From: Moringa oleifera
Lineage: Eukaryota > Streptophyta > Magnoliopsida > Brassicales > Moringaceae
Direction of reading: 5' to 3'
Assembly (NCBI GenBank): GCA_021397835.1
Contig: JAJFZO010000747.1
Span: 8,948,501 to 9,012,500 of the forward strand
Length of the DNA stretch: 64,000 nucleotides
Under the pieces are notes generated by a model. The model was not told the origin of the DNA and did no database searches. It saw only the letters and a list, made by a program, of their open reading frames with translations. Of the stretch, positions 23,091 to 55,743 are shown piece after piece (positions within the stretch are counted from its first letter, which is position 1; each line of letters opens with the position of its first letter). The position numbers and the translations under genes are program-made.

Positions 23091-26000
23091 CTCCTTCTCT
23101 GATGAAAAAAAGTAGTGAAGAATTGGGAGATTAAGAAGAAAGAGAGAGAAGAGAGCAACAACAAAGAAAGAGTTAACAGAGAGGTAGGCAGTGACATGTC
23201 AATGGCGGTGCGTTGGTGTATTTTTGTGTGGTTTGGTAAAGATGGGACAAAGGGTGATAGCTACTCTCTACTGCAATACCTAATTAATCTTTTTTTGTTT
23301 TAAGAAATAATTGATGCAGGGAGGCCTGCACAGAGAGGGCCCATCTTCAGTCATTAAGGGATATCTAATACATTCATATTATTAATTTCTTAATATAAAT
23401 AGTATGGTCAGATTTAATCCAGACATTTTCATGAAGACAGAAACTGATGAATCAGTATTCTCAATGCATCCAGAATTTTGAATCTTGTGCTTAAATAACC
23501 TATAAGTTTTTACGAACAGATCAAACTTTACAAACGCTTCTCATCAATTTGATCTTTTAATTACAGTTTTCAAATAGATCAAACTTTACAAAAGCTTTTA
23601 AAGCCATCTCTAATTTTATATACTAAATTTAATATTAATTTGATGTAAAAAAAGAATTTTTTTAAAATATTTCAACATCAAATTTTTTTTATTTTCAATC
23701 CATTTACACTAAATTAGTGTTATAATATTATTTTAATAATATAAATAATAATTATCAATAAAAATATTTATAAATATTAATTAATTTATAAATATTTTTA
23801 AAATAATTAATATAATTTAAAATTCATATTTATGTTTATATTTTTTAGAAAATTAATATTATATAATAAATTATAATTTTTAGTAATTTTTAAAATTAAT
23901 AATTTATCAATTAAATTTTATAGAAATATTTTTACCATAATTTTAACTTAATTATTTTTATGAGTTACTTATATTTTTATGATAATGTATAATTTCTTGA
24001 TAGAGTAGTTTTAAATACATGATTTAAATCGATATTAAAATTTCATTACGTAATTGATACAAGACAAAATAAAATCACTAACACATTACAATATTTAGTT
24101 TTTTGAATTATCATGACGATTTCTATGAGCTCAAAATGAGACAAAAAAACTAGAATTGCGAGAACGAAACAAGAAAAACAAGATTTTAGAGAAAGATGTT
24201 GATTCTATAAAAAATCCGATATTATGTGAAGTTATTCGAAATGAACAAATAAAAATTTATGTAAAACAAGATCGAGATTATCAATTTGAATGAGTGAGTG
24301 GATCATTTAATGCTTTTTATCAATATTTTAGTGGTGTAGGAGAAAGTGAAAATGACTTTCCCACATTCTAAATAGTTCTAAGGTTAGTTTATTATTGTTG
24401 AAGTATTTTAATTTTAATTAATGTTATAATTTCAATTTAAGTTATAATCGTTAATATATTATTATATTTATTGTACTGTATTATTAATTGAAAGAAATTT
24501 TATTTTTATCATGTTCATGCAAAAATTTAAATTATATCATAAATTATAAATTACTTTAAATTTTTATATATTTTTAAGTAATAATTTTAATAATATATAT
24601 AGTTTTATTATTAATTAAATAAATTATATTAATAATAATTTAAATAAAAAATTATATATTGAATATTGGTTTTATTTTAATTATCTTGATGAGATATTCT
24701 TAATGGTATAATTTTTTTTTAATAATATCAAGTTATTGATCAAAAATATTTTTGACTCAAATACTTTAAAAAGTAATTTGTAAAAAAAATTAATTTAAAA
24801 ATACACCAATTTGATGCAGTTATAGTGCTTAACCAAATTTGGTGCTATAGTTACACTAAATTGGAAAAATGAATTTACCATCTCGTTAGAGACGATTTCA
24901 TTAATTTTTAACTATAAAATATCGTTTTACCGTATTCGTTACAGAAAGTTTAATCAATCTGATTTGGAAATGTTAAATTTTTTCATCCAAATCGAGTGGA
25001 TGGAACCGATTCGACACATTTAATTTAATCAATATTAAATCAAAAAAAAAATTGTTTCTATACCCCTATTAAACATCAATGTTTTAAGTTGAGTTTGGCT
25101 ATATTCTTATAATTTTTTGTGACATTAACTTCAATATTTATTATCCATCTAGGCAAAAGAGTAGAGAATTCTCATTTACCAATGTGAACAAGCAAAAAAA
25201 TAAAAAAAAAAATTACAGAGACAAAATTCTCCATCCAAGTCTCCACTTTCGTCAGGCCAAAAATGAGACGAAAATAAAAAATAATTTTACAAACAAAAAC
25301 CAATCTGATTTAAATTAATGACGATAGTATTTGAAATCAAACAGAGCAGAACACATATAATTGCTTGAAGTAAAAAAAGAATTTTCATTAATTCATCTAC
25401 ACAAAATCCGTTGGAAATAACTTTATCAATATTGTGCTGAATCAAGAACTAAATCCGTGTCTACGTGGTGAATGTGCAATATCATCAAAGTTAATCTTGG
25501 TTCTTGACATCAGTATCTCAACTTGAGCATAGCGAGCACCATAATCCCTCACAGAGAGAGAGAGATTATTGTGACAGATGGTCATCCAGTTCTGGAATCG
25601 CCAGTTCCAGACAACTTCAAAAAAAAAAAAAAAAGGCAAGCCGGGACAAAAGATTTCTATATGGCAGTAAGCCCCACCATCCTAAAGAAGAAATAGCAAA
25701 AAGATGGTGGAAGGTTGCAACTATAATTTATCATGCAACTGTGGCTAATGAAAAATTATGTTTAAGCTGAAGGCTGATGTACCTCCATTTTTCAATTCCT
25801 CATTATAGTAACAGGAGAGATTCTTCGTACAACCCACTATCAGCACCAACACCGACCAGGTAGACAGGGCCGAGTGTGTGAGATTAGAGAGTGGCGAGAA
25901 GTGAGAAGAGCCCTATTAGGGATGGAAACCATCCATGGACACTAAAGGAATACAACAGTGGTTAAACTCATTTATGATGCAATCAGCTCATTGTTCATGT
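23091..26000. other. AT-rich intergenic stretch upstream of the esterase
   Basis: The first few hundred bases carry the esterase 5' UTR and promoter; a GA-rich leader lies at 23125-23170. From 23600 to 25100 the sequence is extremely AT-rich. At about 24130-24300 a plus-strand piece reads ILEKDVDSIKNPILCEVIRN and looks like a coiled-coil ending of a transposon-associated protein, but it is short and unassigned. A GA microsatellite lies at 25551-25565 and a run of A at 25620-25634. Confidence 0.45.
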
Positions 26001-26362
26001 CTGCTTGCAAACAGATTGGTCCCAAAATAAAAATATAGATCATATCAAATAATAGTTAAAATACCCAGTAATTTCTACAAACTTCAAAAGAAAATTTATT
26101 TAAGGTCAAAACCTTCCAGAATTACATTTGGCCACACAAGGTAGCTGTAAGACGGATGTAAATCATCTGCTACAGAAACTACATCAGAATTTACAACTTC
26201 CATAACTTTCATAAGCTCATAGCTAAATAAGATTTACAAAAGAACCAAAAATTTTATGGGCAGAAAAGGAGAAATAAGGAGATCTGAACAAAAGAATGAA
26301 TGCTCGACAAATTTATCTTATGGATCAAAGATATATGTCACTGACAAGAGTAAGAGTAAAGC
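26001..26362 (-). other. Probable 3' UTR of the zinc-finger protein gene
   Basis: Non-coding sequence just after the TGA stop at 26363-26365. No polyadenylation signal can be fixed with confidence. Confidence 0.4.
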
Positions 26363-28714
26363 TCATAGACGCCTAGAATATCCAGAACCTCCACATTTCT
26401 TGCAGAATATCAGACCTACAGCAACACCATCAGTTTAACTGAGAAACAAGTTCAGAGAGGTGAACGTGCATAGATATTTAAAGAAAAAGGAAAAAAAAAA
26501 TTACTATGTGACATGTCATCAGGGATGCTGAATTTATAAAGGTCACAGAGAATTAGAACTCAAGCAAAACAAATGGCTATAGGGTGGACTAATATCAATT
26601 TGTTAAGAAAACTCATGTAGAAGTGACCATTCAAATGAGAATTTGATAATCATTTAACATTTTCAATGGTCATCAAAATGGTCGTGGCAGGCACAACTAA
26701 AATTCTTTAGGGAAAGTTCAAAGAATAAAATGCTTCTAAATGCTAGACAAAACTCAATAGAGGAAATCCATTTAAGAATCAGCTGCTTCTGACTATCCCA
26801 CTACCATTTGAAGATTAAAATATGATACCTGCACCCTTGCAGACTTTACAGTCAACCGAGCCTGTTTCTTGCTTCATCTTCCCATTCTCACAAAACACAC
26901 ATTTTGTGCCACCTATCATCAAAAAGAAGAGTACATTTGTAAAACTTGTTGTTTCCTCTTAAACATCAGACAAACAAACTCACCAGATACTGTGACGAGA
27001 AAGGACTCACTAACTGACATTAATTAAGTACATTAATAGGCTACTACTGATAACAAAACGATCACATAACAGAGAAGGCAAAATTGAGTTACGTATAAAA
27101 CATAAGTTATCCATGGCACACATCCAAGTTACCTCATTCCAAGAGTAAATTTCACTGGAGATGTTAAATGTATACTATGCCTCTGATAATTGAAATGCCA
27201 TCGTGTGTGCACAAAACTTGCGGTCTAGACATGTGGCTCCCATGAAAAAGAAAACAAAACCATATAGTCAAAGAAGCCCCCAAGCCAGAACGTAAATAAC
27301 ACCAAGACATGTGTTGTCACACAAAATCATATGGAAAAGGGTATATTAACTTCCCACAGAACAGTCAGCCAAACCTTCTCCAAGTCCAAATAGCTGTGGA
27401 TCAAGCTACTGACACATCAGAATATATTTCATATTTAAAGCACACAAACGAAAAGAAGAGAGCCAATCAGTCCAGCAATGCCATGAACAGGCATGCACAA
27501 GCCATTGTTCTCACTGAAGAGAAAGGCTAACGGTTTGTTTAGCTCTCACGTCTCTGTAAAAATTTGGTCAAGGCCACTTCTTCAGAACCCTTGGATGAAG
27601 ACACAACATGTTGCCACCCCAAAAAATCCTTGGCTCACTTTAAGACACTTTAAGACAGGTAAAACAGTAGGCAAACGGAAAAGAAATTTTGTTGAAATTA
27701 TGCAGACACAAGATTATAGCACTTAGTCATATGGAAATGCTATGGACAGCCATAATTAAAACAACTATCCCATTCTAGCCATGCATGACTTTACTTGCAA
27801 GATCCTCACATCAGTGCCTTCTGTCAAAGGTCAGACAGTCGCATCACTCAGAACTTTCCATAAACCTTCCCCAACACGAAATGCACCTAGCATCAATAGT
27901 CTGGACCAGCACAATCCAGCTCAGATTCAAAGTATAACAAACATTAAACCCTAAAATAAGGGAACCGAGTTAAAAGTTTTCCCGACCAAAGTTTTTCTGG
28001 ATGATGAGAATCAAGCTTTTGGCACACCTCTACAATTGGACTAAAATGTCGGAATTTTTTATGGTTAGGACATCTAAGGGAGAAGAGGATTTAGGTTACT
28101 CCATTGGCAGCAATATCTAAGTTAAGAATAAACCCACGTCTAAACTGTGCACATTTCTTTAACTTCTGTAAAAAAAAATTTTGCTTCACTGGGACAGCTC
28201 ACACCTAAGTGTTACTAGTGTTCCTCATTATTTCAAACAAATATCATAAAGCCAAATCAGTTTCTGAAGAGAAATGAAGAAAGAAGTTACCATTTCCACC
28301 GCATCTCTCACAAGGAACAGGATCTCCCTGCAAACCCACAAGCATAACCCCAGCCCATCAAAAGAAAATTATAGACACGTATTTTACGTTTAAATCAATG
28401 CAGAGAGAGAGAGAGAGAGAGAGAATTGCCTTGAGGCCAAGAACGAGAGATAGAGCAATGGCAACCAAAACACTAATAGTAGCGAGAAAGGTTTGGGTAT
28501 CCAAGGGCCTGTCGAAACCATTGAGGAAAAAAATTGGGTGGAGTATGAAATCTATAGGTCGGTGAACTAGTTTCTTGCTCTTCTTAGGCTCGTGACGAAG
28601 TGACAGAATGGAGATTTCAGGCCTTGAGAGGCGCACCTGAGGAGAAAGATGAACCTTTGAAAAAGGCGAGGAAGAGGAGAGAGGATGGAGGGAACAAAGA
28701 GAGAGCACAGCCAT
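26363..28714 (-). CDS. Plastid-type membrane protein with a DnaJ-like zinc-finger domain
   Basis: A 152-residue protein from four exons: complement(join(26363..26415, 26829..26912, 28291..28327, 28430..28714)). Residues 1-40 are Ser/Leu-rich with few acidic residues, like a chloroplast transit peptide. A hydrophobic segment at about 76-95 ([15 protein letters not shown]) is a likely membrane span. The rest is four cysteine pairs: CERCGGNG (101), CVFCENG (112), CKVCKGAG (129) and CKKCGGSG (140), the CxxCxGxG layout of DnaJ zinc fingers and of BSD2/PSA2-type plastid proteins. There is no J domain. It could assist folding or assembly of plastid membrane proteins; that is inference. Exon phases join cleanly. 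The first intron begins GCAATT, not GT. An in-frame ATG exists at 28798, but the transit-like sequence starts at 28714. Confidence 0.86.
28402..28424. repeat. (GA)n microsatellite next to a splice donor
   Basis: About 11 GA units. On the coding (minus) strand it is a CT run starting five bases into intron 1 of the zinc-finger protein gene, right after the GC donor. Confidence 0.95.
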
Positions 28715-29784
28715 GGATAAAAAATTGAATGAACATGAAAAGCTGAGTTGTGTTGGCTCTGTTGAGTTGGAAGGACAACGGACGGGTGATGGACTCATTT
28801 GCCCCTTCAGCTCAAGATAGCCACAAAGTCCTCTTTAATTGGCTTGCCTTTCTTCCTCTGTTTTTGCTGACCTTATATCTTAATCCTTGGAAACACAAAA
28901 AATAAATTAATGTTTTGTTCTTTCACAATTTAAGATTGGCATAGTTCAGATCTTGGGATTGTTGCTAGAATAAATATTTCATTTTCTTTTAAGACTTCAG
29001 GGATCAGAATAATAAAAACTTGTTCGATTCGATTTATAATCACCGAGGAATTAGGGCTTGAATGTTCTCCGAATCAATATAGATGCAATGTGCACATGAA
29101 CAAAAGAAGATACAAGGAATGTCATGTATTTGGATTCTTTTAGCAGTCTACTTCATCCCATTTCAGTGTCTGTAAGAACCTCAATAAACCATCTTATCTG
29201 AAAAATCAAAAGTGTCATCTCATCATCCAGAAAGATAAGATTTATCGAAAACAATCAAACTTTTTCGCAATAAACACCCCCAACCAAAGTTTTGGGGAAG
29301 TATTACAATAAGGTCCTGATAGTTACTTCTTGGCTCATTTGTGTGGCTGATCAAGCATTACAAACTCTCAACTAAGTGCATCTACATTAACAAGATCAGG
29401 AACTAAACCAGGAAAACAAAAAAATATATATTGGCAAGAGATTCCCTAACTATACGCTGTATACATTCACTAATCCAAAATCTCATTTATGTACTGTTAG
29501 ATTACAAAGGCCACTGACCTATCACTTGTTGAGGAACCTTCCATTTTATCACTCGAGGGCAAAAGCTCAAAAGGGCAGTGACTGAGATTTGCAGATGCAC
29601 AAAAAGTCCTCTGATCCACACAAGTGAAAGTTGCCAATAAAATCAACCAAAAACTGCAGACAGCATCTGACAGCCACCAAGTTTGTTTATAGTGCCAATT
29701 CCTTCAATGTTCTCTCTTCATTTTAACAGAAGTTCAGTTGATGTTTACCAGGTATGAAATACATTCATTCATCACAAGTATCTT
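28715..29784. other. Spacer between UBP12/13-like 3' end and zinc-finger gene 5' end
   Basis: About 1.07 kb without a gene. The left part should hold the promoter and 5' UTR of the zinc-finger protein gene and the right part the 3' UTR of the protease gene. Both genes run on the minus strand, so this is a head-to-tail spacer. Confidence 0.5.
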
Positions 29785-49463
<19,679 letters not shown>

Positions 49464-49700
49464 GCTGCGAGGATATGAATTGCAGACAAAGAGACACAGA
49501 AGAAAAAACAAATGAGAGGGGAAAAAAAAAAAAAGGAGAATAGTTAATAGGGATTTTGCAGAGCGCGAGAGAGAGAAAGTGATCACCAGAAGGTGGTCAA
49601 GAGGAGGAAAAGGTTTTTGCTGGCATTTATTTGGAGCAGGGGTATTTTCGGGACTTCGTGGCGGAGTAAAGGCAGACGAGAAGCTATCCAAAAAAAAAAA
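49464..49700 (-). promoter_or_regulatory. Probable 5' UTR and core promoter region of the UBP12/13-like gene
   Basis: Non-coding sequence just upstream of the start codon. On the coding strand it is CT-rich (CTCTCTCTCGCGCTCTGC at about 49576-49559), typical of plant 5' leaders. No TATA box or transcription start can be fixed by eye. Confidence 0.4.
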
Positions 49701-52610
49701 AAAATGCCGCTTTCTATGTGTCACTTTGGATTTTTTTTTTCTTTTTTATTTTACATTTAAATTCACGTAAAAATAAATAAAAAATATATTATATCATTAA
49801 TTTATTTAATTATTATATTATTATATAAAACAAAAAAATATAATAATTTTAAAATTATATATATTTAAATTATATTTATTATTTTAAATTTTTTGATGCA
49901 TGTGCAAAAAACAACATAAAAAAACACGTGAAAATAAAGAGTAAACATTTTAATCAAATCAAAATTTTCATCAACCATAATTGCGAGATTTAATAACCAT
50001 ATATGGGAGATATACTTTTAAATACACTTTATTTTTTAAGTCGAACGATTTAAGGGGTAAATAAAAAGTGTAACTAAAAAATAAATTTTATATTCTATTA
50101 TTGTGGCACAATCTTTCCTTTTATTAGTGTTTAATATTTTATCTTACTATTTTAATTATATTCGTATCTTTTTCATGAAAAAAAAATCAATTATAATAAT
50201 TGGTTATTTTTATAAAAATTTTAAAATTAAACATAATAAAAAATTATTATATACCATTCAACCAAACTAATTATCATATTGCAAATTACTTTATTTTTGT
50301 TTTATCCACCATGTTAAAAACAACAGTAACTCTGAGAACATCAACCTGAAAGAATATAATAAAAAATTTGGCCACCAAAAACCAATTCATATAGCAACAA
50401 CTCCAAGCCTTTTATGATGGAATTTTTCATTACTAAGTAGAAAGTTTCATCTTGAGTTTCAAGATAATTTTCCTACTTTTAACTTTTATGCAATAAGAAG
50501 CCTTAATGATAACTCTAAAAAGCAACTAAGCTCAAATACCTATTATCGAGCTCATGAGATTAGATCTTTAAGTTCCAAAGCATTCTTGTTGATCCTTACA
50601 CAATAGTTGGACCATAATGAAAACTCATCATATATAAAGCAAAATTTGAATGAACTCATAAACTACCTCAAATAGAGATAAATAGGAAAATTGACCCCTA
50701 TAACTACATTGAGTGTTATTAGGCTTTGATAATAATTTAAGGAATATATGATATTACAATGTGCAAGGTCTTCTTAACTACTCTTACCAAGACTGTTAAG
50801 ATTATTGGTAAAAGATTAGATCTATCAAATTAATTAAACACCTAGTAAAGGTCATTATGAATTTTGCTAATAGCATTCGAGTGAATAAACCACCTCTTAT
50901 CTTGTGTTCATCATATTAAGGTTTTAGGTGGTGTGCTTAATTAAGAGACAATTAAAAAACACAATAACGATTAAAAAGTTTAAACCTTCAATATTTTTTT
51001 AACTCACTAGATAAGAAAGAATTTAAACTTTATAAAGAGTTATTGAAGTTAAAGGAAGATCCTAAAAAGAAGCGTGAACTTAGGCCTCATGACCTTAAAA
51101 AAACATTAGGTAAAAAAAGGAAAAAAATACCAAAGAGTAAACATTATAATATAATGGACTTATATTATGAGAGTTACACAAGGAAAATTGACTTTGACAT
51201 ATATTTAGCAAAAAACCAATCATAGCAATTGTTTGAGGAATTGATTTCTTATTTTTCTTTTGTTTATTGAATGCAATATTATTACTTTTATTACACCAAG
51301 CTCTTCAAGGTATTTAATATAGTTGTTGTTGAGGCTTTGCTCATAAACATCTAATATCATATGTTTAAAGTTACTGGATCTATAGGTACCTAATATTATG
51401 GCAATTGAAATTACATAATCTTTAGGTACCTAATGTCGTATAAATGGAAGTTACATGAGTCATATTTACTTGATGATGCAACTTTTTATTTTTTTTTTTA
51501 ACTTGAAGGAGTGATCAAGATTAACCAAGTCTGTATAAGTTTGCTACATATAAAAAATACACTTTTTCAAACTCATTAAAGTCATTATAAACTTGTCATA
51601 AAGCCTTTTAGGCTTACTATGCATCACCTTTCTTTTAAGTAATAAAGAATAAAGTATTCAAGTATTAACTAAGATCTAAAGAAATATCTTATGAGAAATA
51701 TCTTATAATAAATAAAATAAAAGAATTACACAATTGGAATTGACAATTAATAACAAAGAATTGATCTACATATTCAAATATTGTCCAAGTGAAATCCTTT
51801 AATCCCTAGAGAGAAACACTAGTTATTCATAGTTATTCTTAAATCCTTAAATATGTAGCCAATAGATAACCAGTATATAATTAATCTAGAACTTAAAATG
51901 GGCAAGTCAAGATCTAAAGAAGCATAATAAGATAGGAAAAAAGAAAAGCTTAGTTGAATCCTTAATGCTTTGATCTTCAAGACTCTTTGATCTTTGTCCC
52001 AAAATCTCCTTAAAAACTTTCTTATCCTTCTTTTTCTTTTGGTATCTTGATTTTGTCATCTCACTTTCTTTTAGCAACATCTTCTTCTTAACTAGTGCCA
52101 TTTGTGGTGTGGTTTTATTGATTTATACTTTTTTCTAACATATCAAACTATTTAAGTAGTTTGGTGATTACTGCAAACTATATAATTTAATTTTTACGAT
52201 ATAAATTAAATCAAATAGTATCATGGTATAATTTGATACATCAAGATACTTTCAAGAGAAATACTAAACAACGTTAACTTATGAATTGCAAAATTCTAAA
52301 CACTAAGCATAATCGATTTAAGTCCTGAAGTTCAAAGTAAGGTAAATTATAAATTGATTGTAATGCCAACATAAAAGTTCAAAATATATTAAAATTTAAA
52401 AATTTACAAAATAAAATTATATGTTCACAAATAACATGAAACTAATTGTTTATAAGAGAAGAAACTTTTAAATAATCGGTTTGATTTGATCAATTTTTTA
52501 TAATTTGACAGTTTTTTTAGACACTTTTATTTTTACTCAAAAATACCTTAATTGCAAAATTACTTAAAAACTAAGTTTTATTTGAAAATTTTTAGACTGT
52601 AACTTATTAA
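49701..52610. other. AT-rich intergenic stretch
   Basis: 49740-50250 is extremely AT-rich. 50340-51000 is a more complex non-coding block that could be LTR-derived. 51010-51225 has a Lys-rich open frame on the plus strand (KLKEDPKKKRELRPHDLKK) with no recognised domain. No gene is supported. Confidence 0.4.
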
Positions 52611-54720
52611 AAATAAAACAATATGCAAGTGCATGTAGCCCAACAAGTAGTATAATAATGAGTTAAGTGTTGTCTCTTCAAGGATTGAATTTTAATAAAT
52701 TAAATAAAAACCACTTAATAAGATATGCAAATGAAAGTAAAGGGAGATTGCAATAAATCATAAAGATAAAAAAGTATACTAATGTAAGAAATTAAAGAAC
52801 AAACAAGTAATCAAATGTGAGTAATAAGTCTACAAATTACTGTTAATGTACGATTAAATATGCTAGAATTAGTGATTATCTTTGAGTTGTTTTCAAATTT
52901 TTCAAATTGTTCAGCACTATTGCAATGATATTACACTTGTAAACTAGAATTTTACATTTGGAACATATAAACGCTGCCAAATTAACATGGACTAAGTTCT
53001 TTAGCTGGATAAGACAAATTCCTATGTTATCCATTTCAAAAACACAGCTTAAGCACTAGTTCTTTTGAGTTTGGCAAAGTGATTAGTATATTTCCAAATT
53101 AAAATAAAACAAACATATGCACTTAGTTGGAATATTGTAAGACAAAACCATGAAAATAGGCAGAAGCATGAAAAGATATAGTGACGTATCGCTTTATAAG
53201 GAGGTTTTATTTGTTGTGAGCTTTGCTTAAAAGGAACAAAAAGTATCTAGTGAACAAGTAATGATAGAATCACTCTAAGATTAATACAATCATAAAGTTC
53301 ATTGATATTCTGAGTAGTTTAATTAAATAGTTCATATCCTTAGTCATCTTTTAAAAAAATGCTTACCTCTACAAGATAACACATCAAATCAAGCTAAAAT
53401 AAAAGCTCTGAAAAGATTGTAAAGGTATTTAGTATATTAACAAGAAATTAAAGTCACATTCTCAAAAAAGAACATTTCCTTGTATCAAATTATGATACAG
53501 AAAAAAGCCAATATGACACAAAAATGTAAAAGAAAAAGGAAAAACTATTTTTTAAAAAAGTTAAATTTAAAATTACACTCAATAACAATATAATACAAGT
53601 CCTAATATCTTTATCTAAATCAGATACATAAATGAATAAACATAATCTTTCAATTTTCAATCACATATTTCTTGTATCCTAAAATCAGTTCTAAACAACA
53701 TATACAATCAGCTTAGTGGTTGATTTCAAGACAACTAATTCAAAGCAATGTAAATTGGATAATTTGAGGATTAAAAACGTTATATGCTTGGAAAGATAAG
53801 AAAACCCAATTTATTTTGATCCGGATGATACTAAAATTAGTAGCAATATTTATTCATTTTTTTGATTGAAGGTAGATTTTCCAATTAGTGATATTTAAAG
53901 GCTATTTTTCTATAAAATATTTGAACGTAGATATGCCATGTTATGAAGAATAAAACTTTTAAATTAAAATTATATTTGCACAAAATTTCTCTTGTACTTT
54001 TTAAAAGATTATTAAACTAGTAAAAAAATATTCAATCTTGTAGATTACAAACTAGTTTGCAAACCTTCCTATAACTTATAAAATTCATATTCTAATGATT
54101 CCATTACACCATAAAAATTTTATAATTTTTTCTAACAATTGTAAGATAAGAATAATATTAGCAAGCCAAACACAAGTTTAACTTAACAAGCAAACAGAGC
54201 ATCCATAAATTTGATAGTACTCAATTACAACTCTAAATCTAATTAAATGCATAAAAACTCATATCTCATCAATGAGCATGTAAGGAATCATAGTATTATA
54301 GGAATCCATGCAGCACAAGTCAAGGATTTAAGAAAGAAATCGATGACAATTGAGAAAGTTAAAACAAAATTAGAAAAATAATCAAATTGAAAACAAAAAG
54401 AATTAGCAAAGATGACTTGAATAAAATTCGAAAGTCACATATAAATTTGGTCAAAGAACTAATATGTGATAAGTGAAAATGCAAATGATTGTTCATAAAA
54501 CAACTCCAGAACATTAACAAAAGTAGCCCCAAAAAGAAAAAGTAAAAACAAAAAGAGATTTGGAAGTTGAACCCTAATAAACAGGAAATAAATTATTTAT
54601 CGGACGGATTTTGAAACACGATGGAGGAAGTGGTCTTTGCTTCAAGTCAACGTTTGCCTAAAATAGCCCTAATGATCCTTCCTTATTCTTTACTATATGA
54701 AGTATGCAGATTCAAACGTA
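52611..54720. other. Probable retrotransposon non-coding debris
   Basis: At 52625-52700 the text GCAAGTGCATGTAGC, then AACAAGTAGTATAATAATGA and GTTGTCTC resembles a leader-type motif common in plant gypsy (Tat/Ogre-like) non-coding regions. No polyprotein motif follows, and no gene is seen up to 54720. Confidence 0.3.
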
Positions 54721-55740
54721 GGAAGACGTGGGCTCAAATCTATCCTTTTACATCTTTTGTATCACATATATTTTTATAATTTTAAATTATACTAAACATT
54801 TAATTTATTTTACTAGAAATAAATGACAATGAAATATTTATAGATTAAATGATTGAAAGTTTAACCTAATAATGAAGGGATGTGTGTTTAAACCTTCACC
54901 CTTACAATTTTTTTAAAATATCTAAAAAAACCATAAAGTTTACAAACATTGTAATTTGAATCATAAATTTTAATTTAATTTAATTTTGTCTCAAAAATTA
55001 TCAATTTGATCTAAATTGAATCTTAACTTGAAAATAATACAAATGAATTCTACTTTTTATTTTGAATCTATAATTCAAATTTGAACAAATTTGAAATCAT
55101 AAGCATGAATTCTGCTTTGTAAATTGAAAAAATTATTAATTTGATCTAAATTAAATCTTTTCTTAAAATTTTTTATTTTTTAATAGTAGTTTGAATTTTT
55201 TTTACATCTATAATAAATTTTAAGTCAAAATTTATTATTGGTATGAATAACAATTATTCAAAATATTTTTAGTACAACTTAATTAAAAAATAAAATAATA
55301 TCTTTAAAAAATAAATAAATCAATAAATAATTATGACGATTTTAAATGACCATCATAACATTTATAACAGTTTCAAAAAACCACCATAAATGCTTCATTT
55401 TTTTCCACATGATTTTTAAGACTATCATAAAAAACCATCACTTTTTCGCTTTTTTTTTATAAAAAAAGTAATATAGGGACATTATTAATTAGGATTTTAT
55501 TTGTATACTTGGTAAGTAGATTTCATATTAATTAGGGGTTTTTCCATTGCCTTTTTTTGGTCAATGTTTTGACTAGTTATCATTAATAAGTCAAAGTACT
55601 ATGTTGAATATATTCGAATTTAAAGTTACTTTATCATGAAATGTATTTAAGTGGTGTAGTTATATTGTGTGTTATATATTGATTATGTTTATTTTTGGTT
55701 TAGATATGATTTCATATAAGTTTAATTGCCAATTTACACC
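54721..55740. other. AT-rich stretch 5' of the MuDR-like element
   Basis: No gene. 55330-55450 contains repeated ACCATCATAA and AACCACCATAAA motifs that could belong to the element's terminal region, but no matching inverted copy was found after 58335. Confidence 0.35.
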
Positions 55741-55743
55741 ACA

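Noticed and set aside
28715..28798. Upstream in-frame ATG that would lengthen the zinc-finger protein by 28 residues
   Set aside because: The added part (MSPSPVRCPSNSTEPTQ) lies before the typical transit-peptide start MAVLSLCSL; the 28714 start is simpler. It is not excluded without transcript data.
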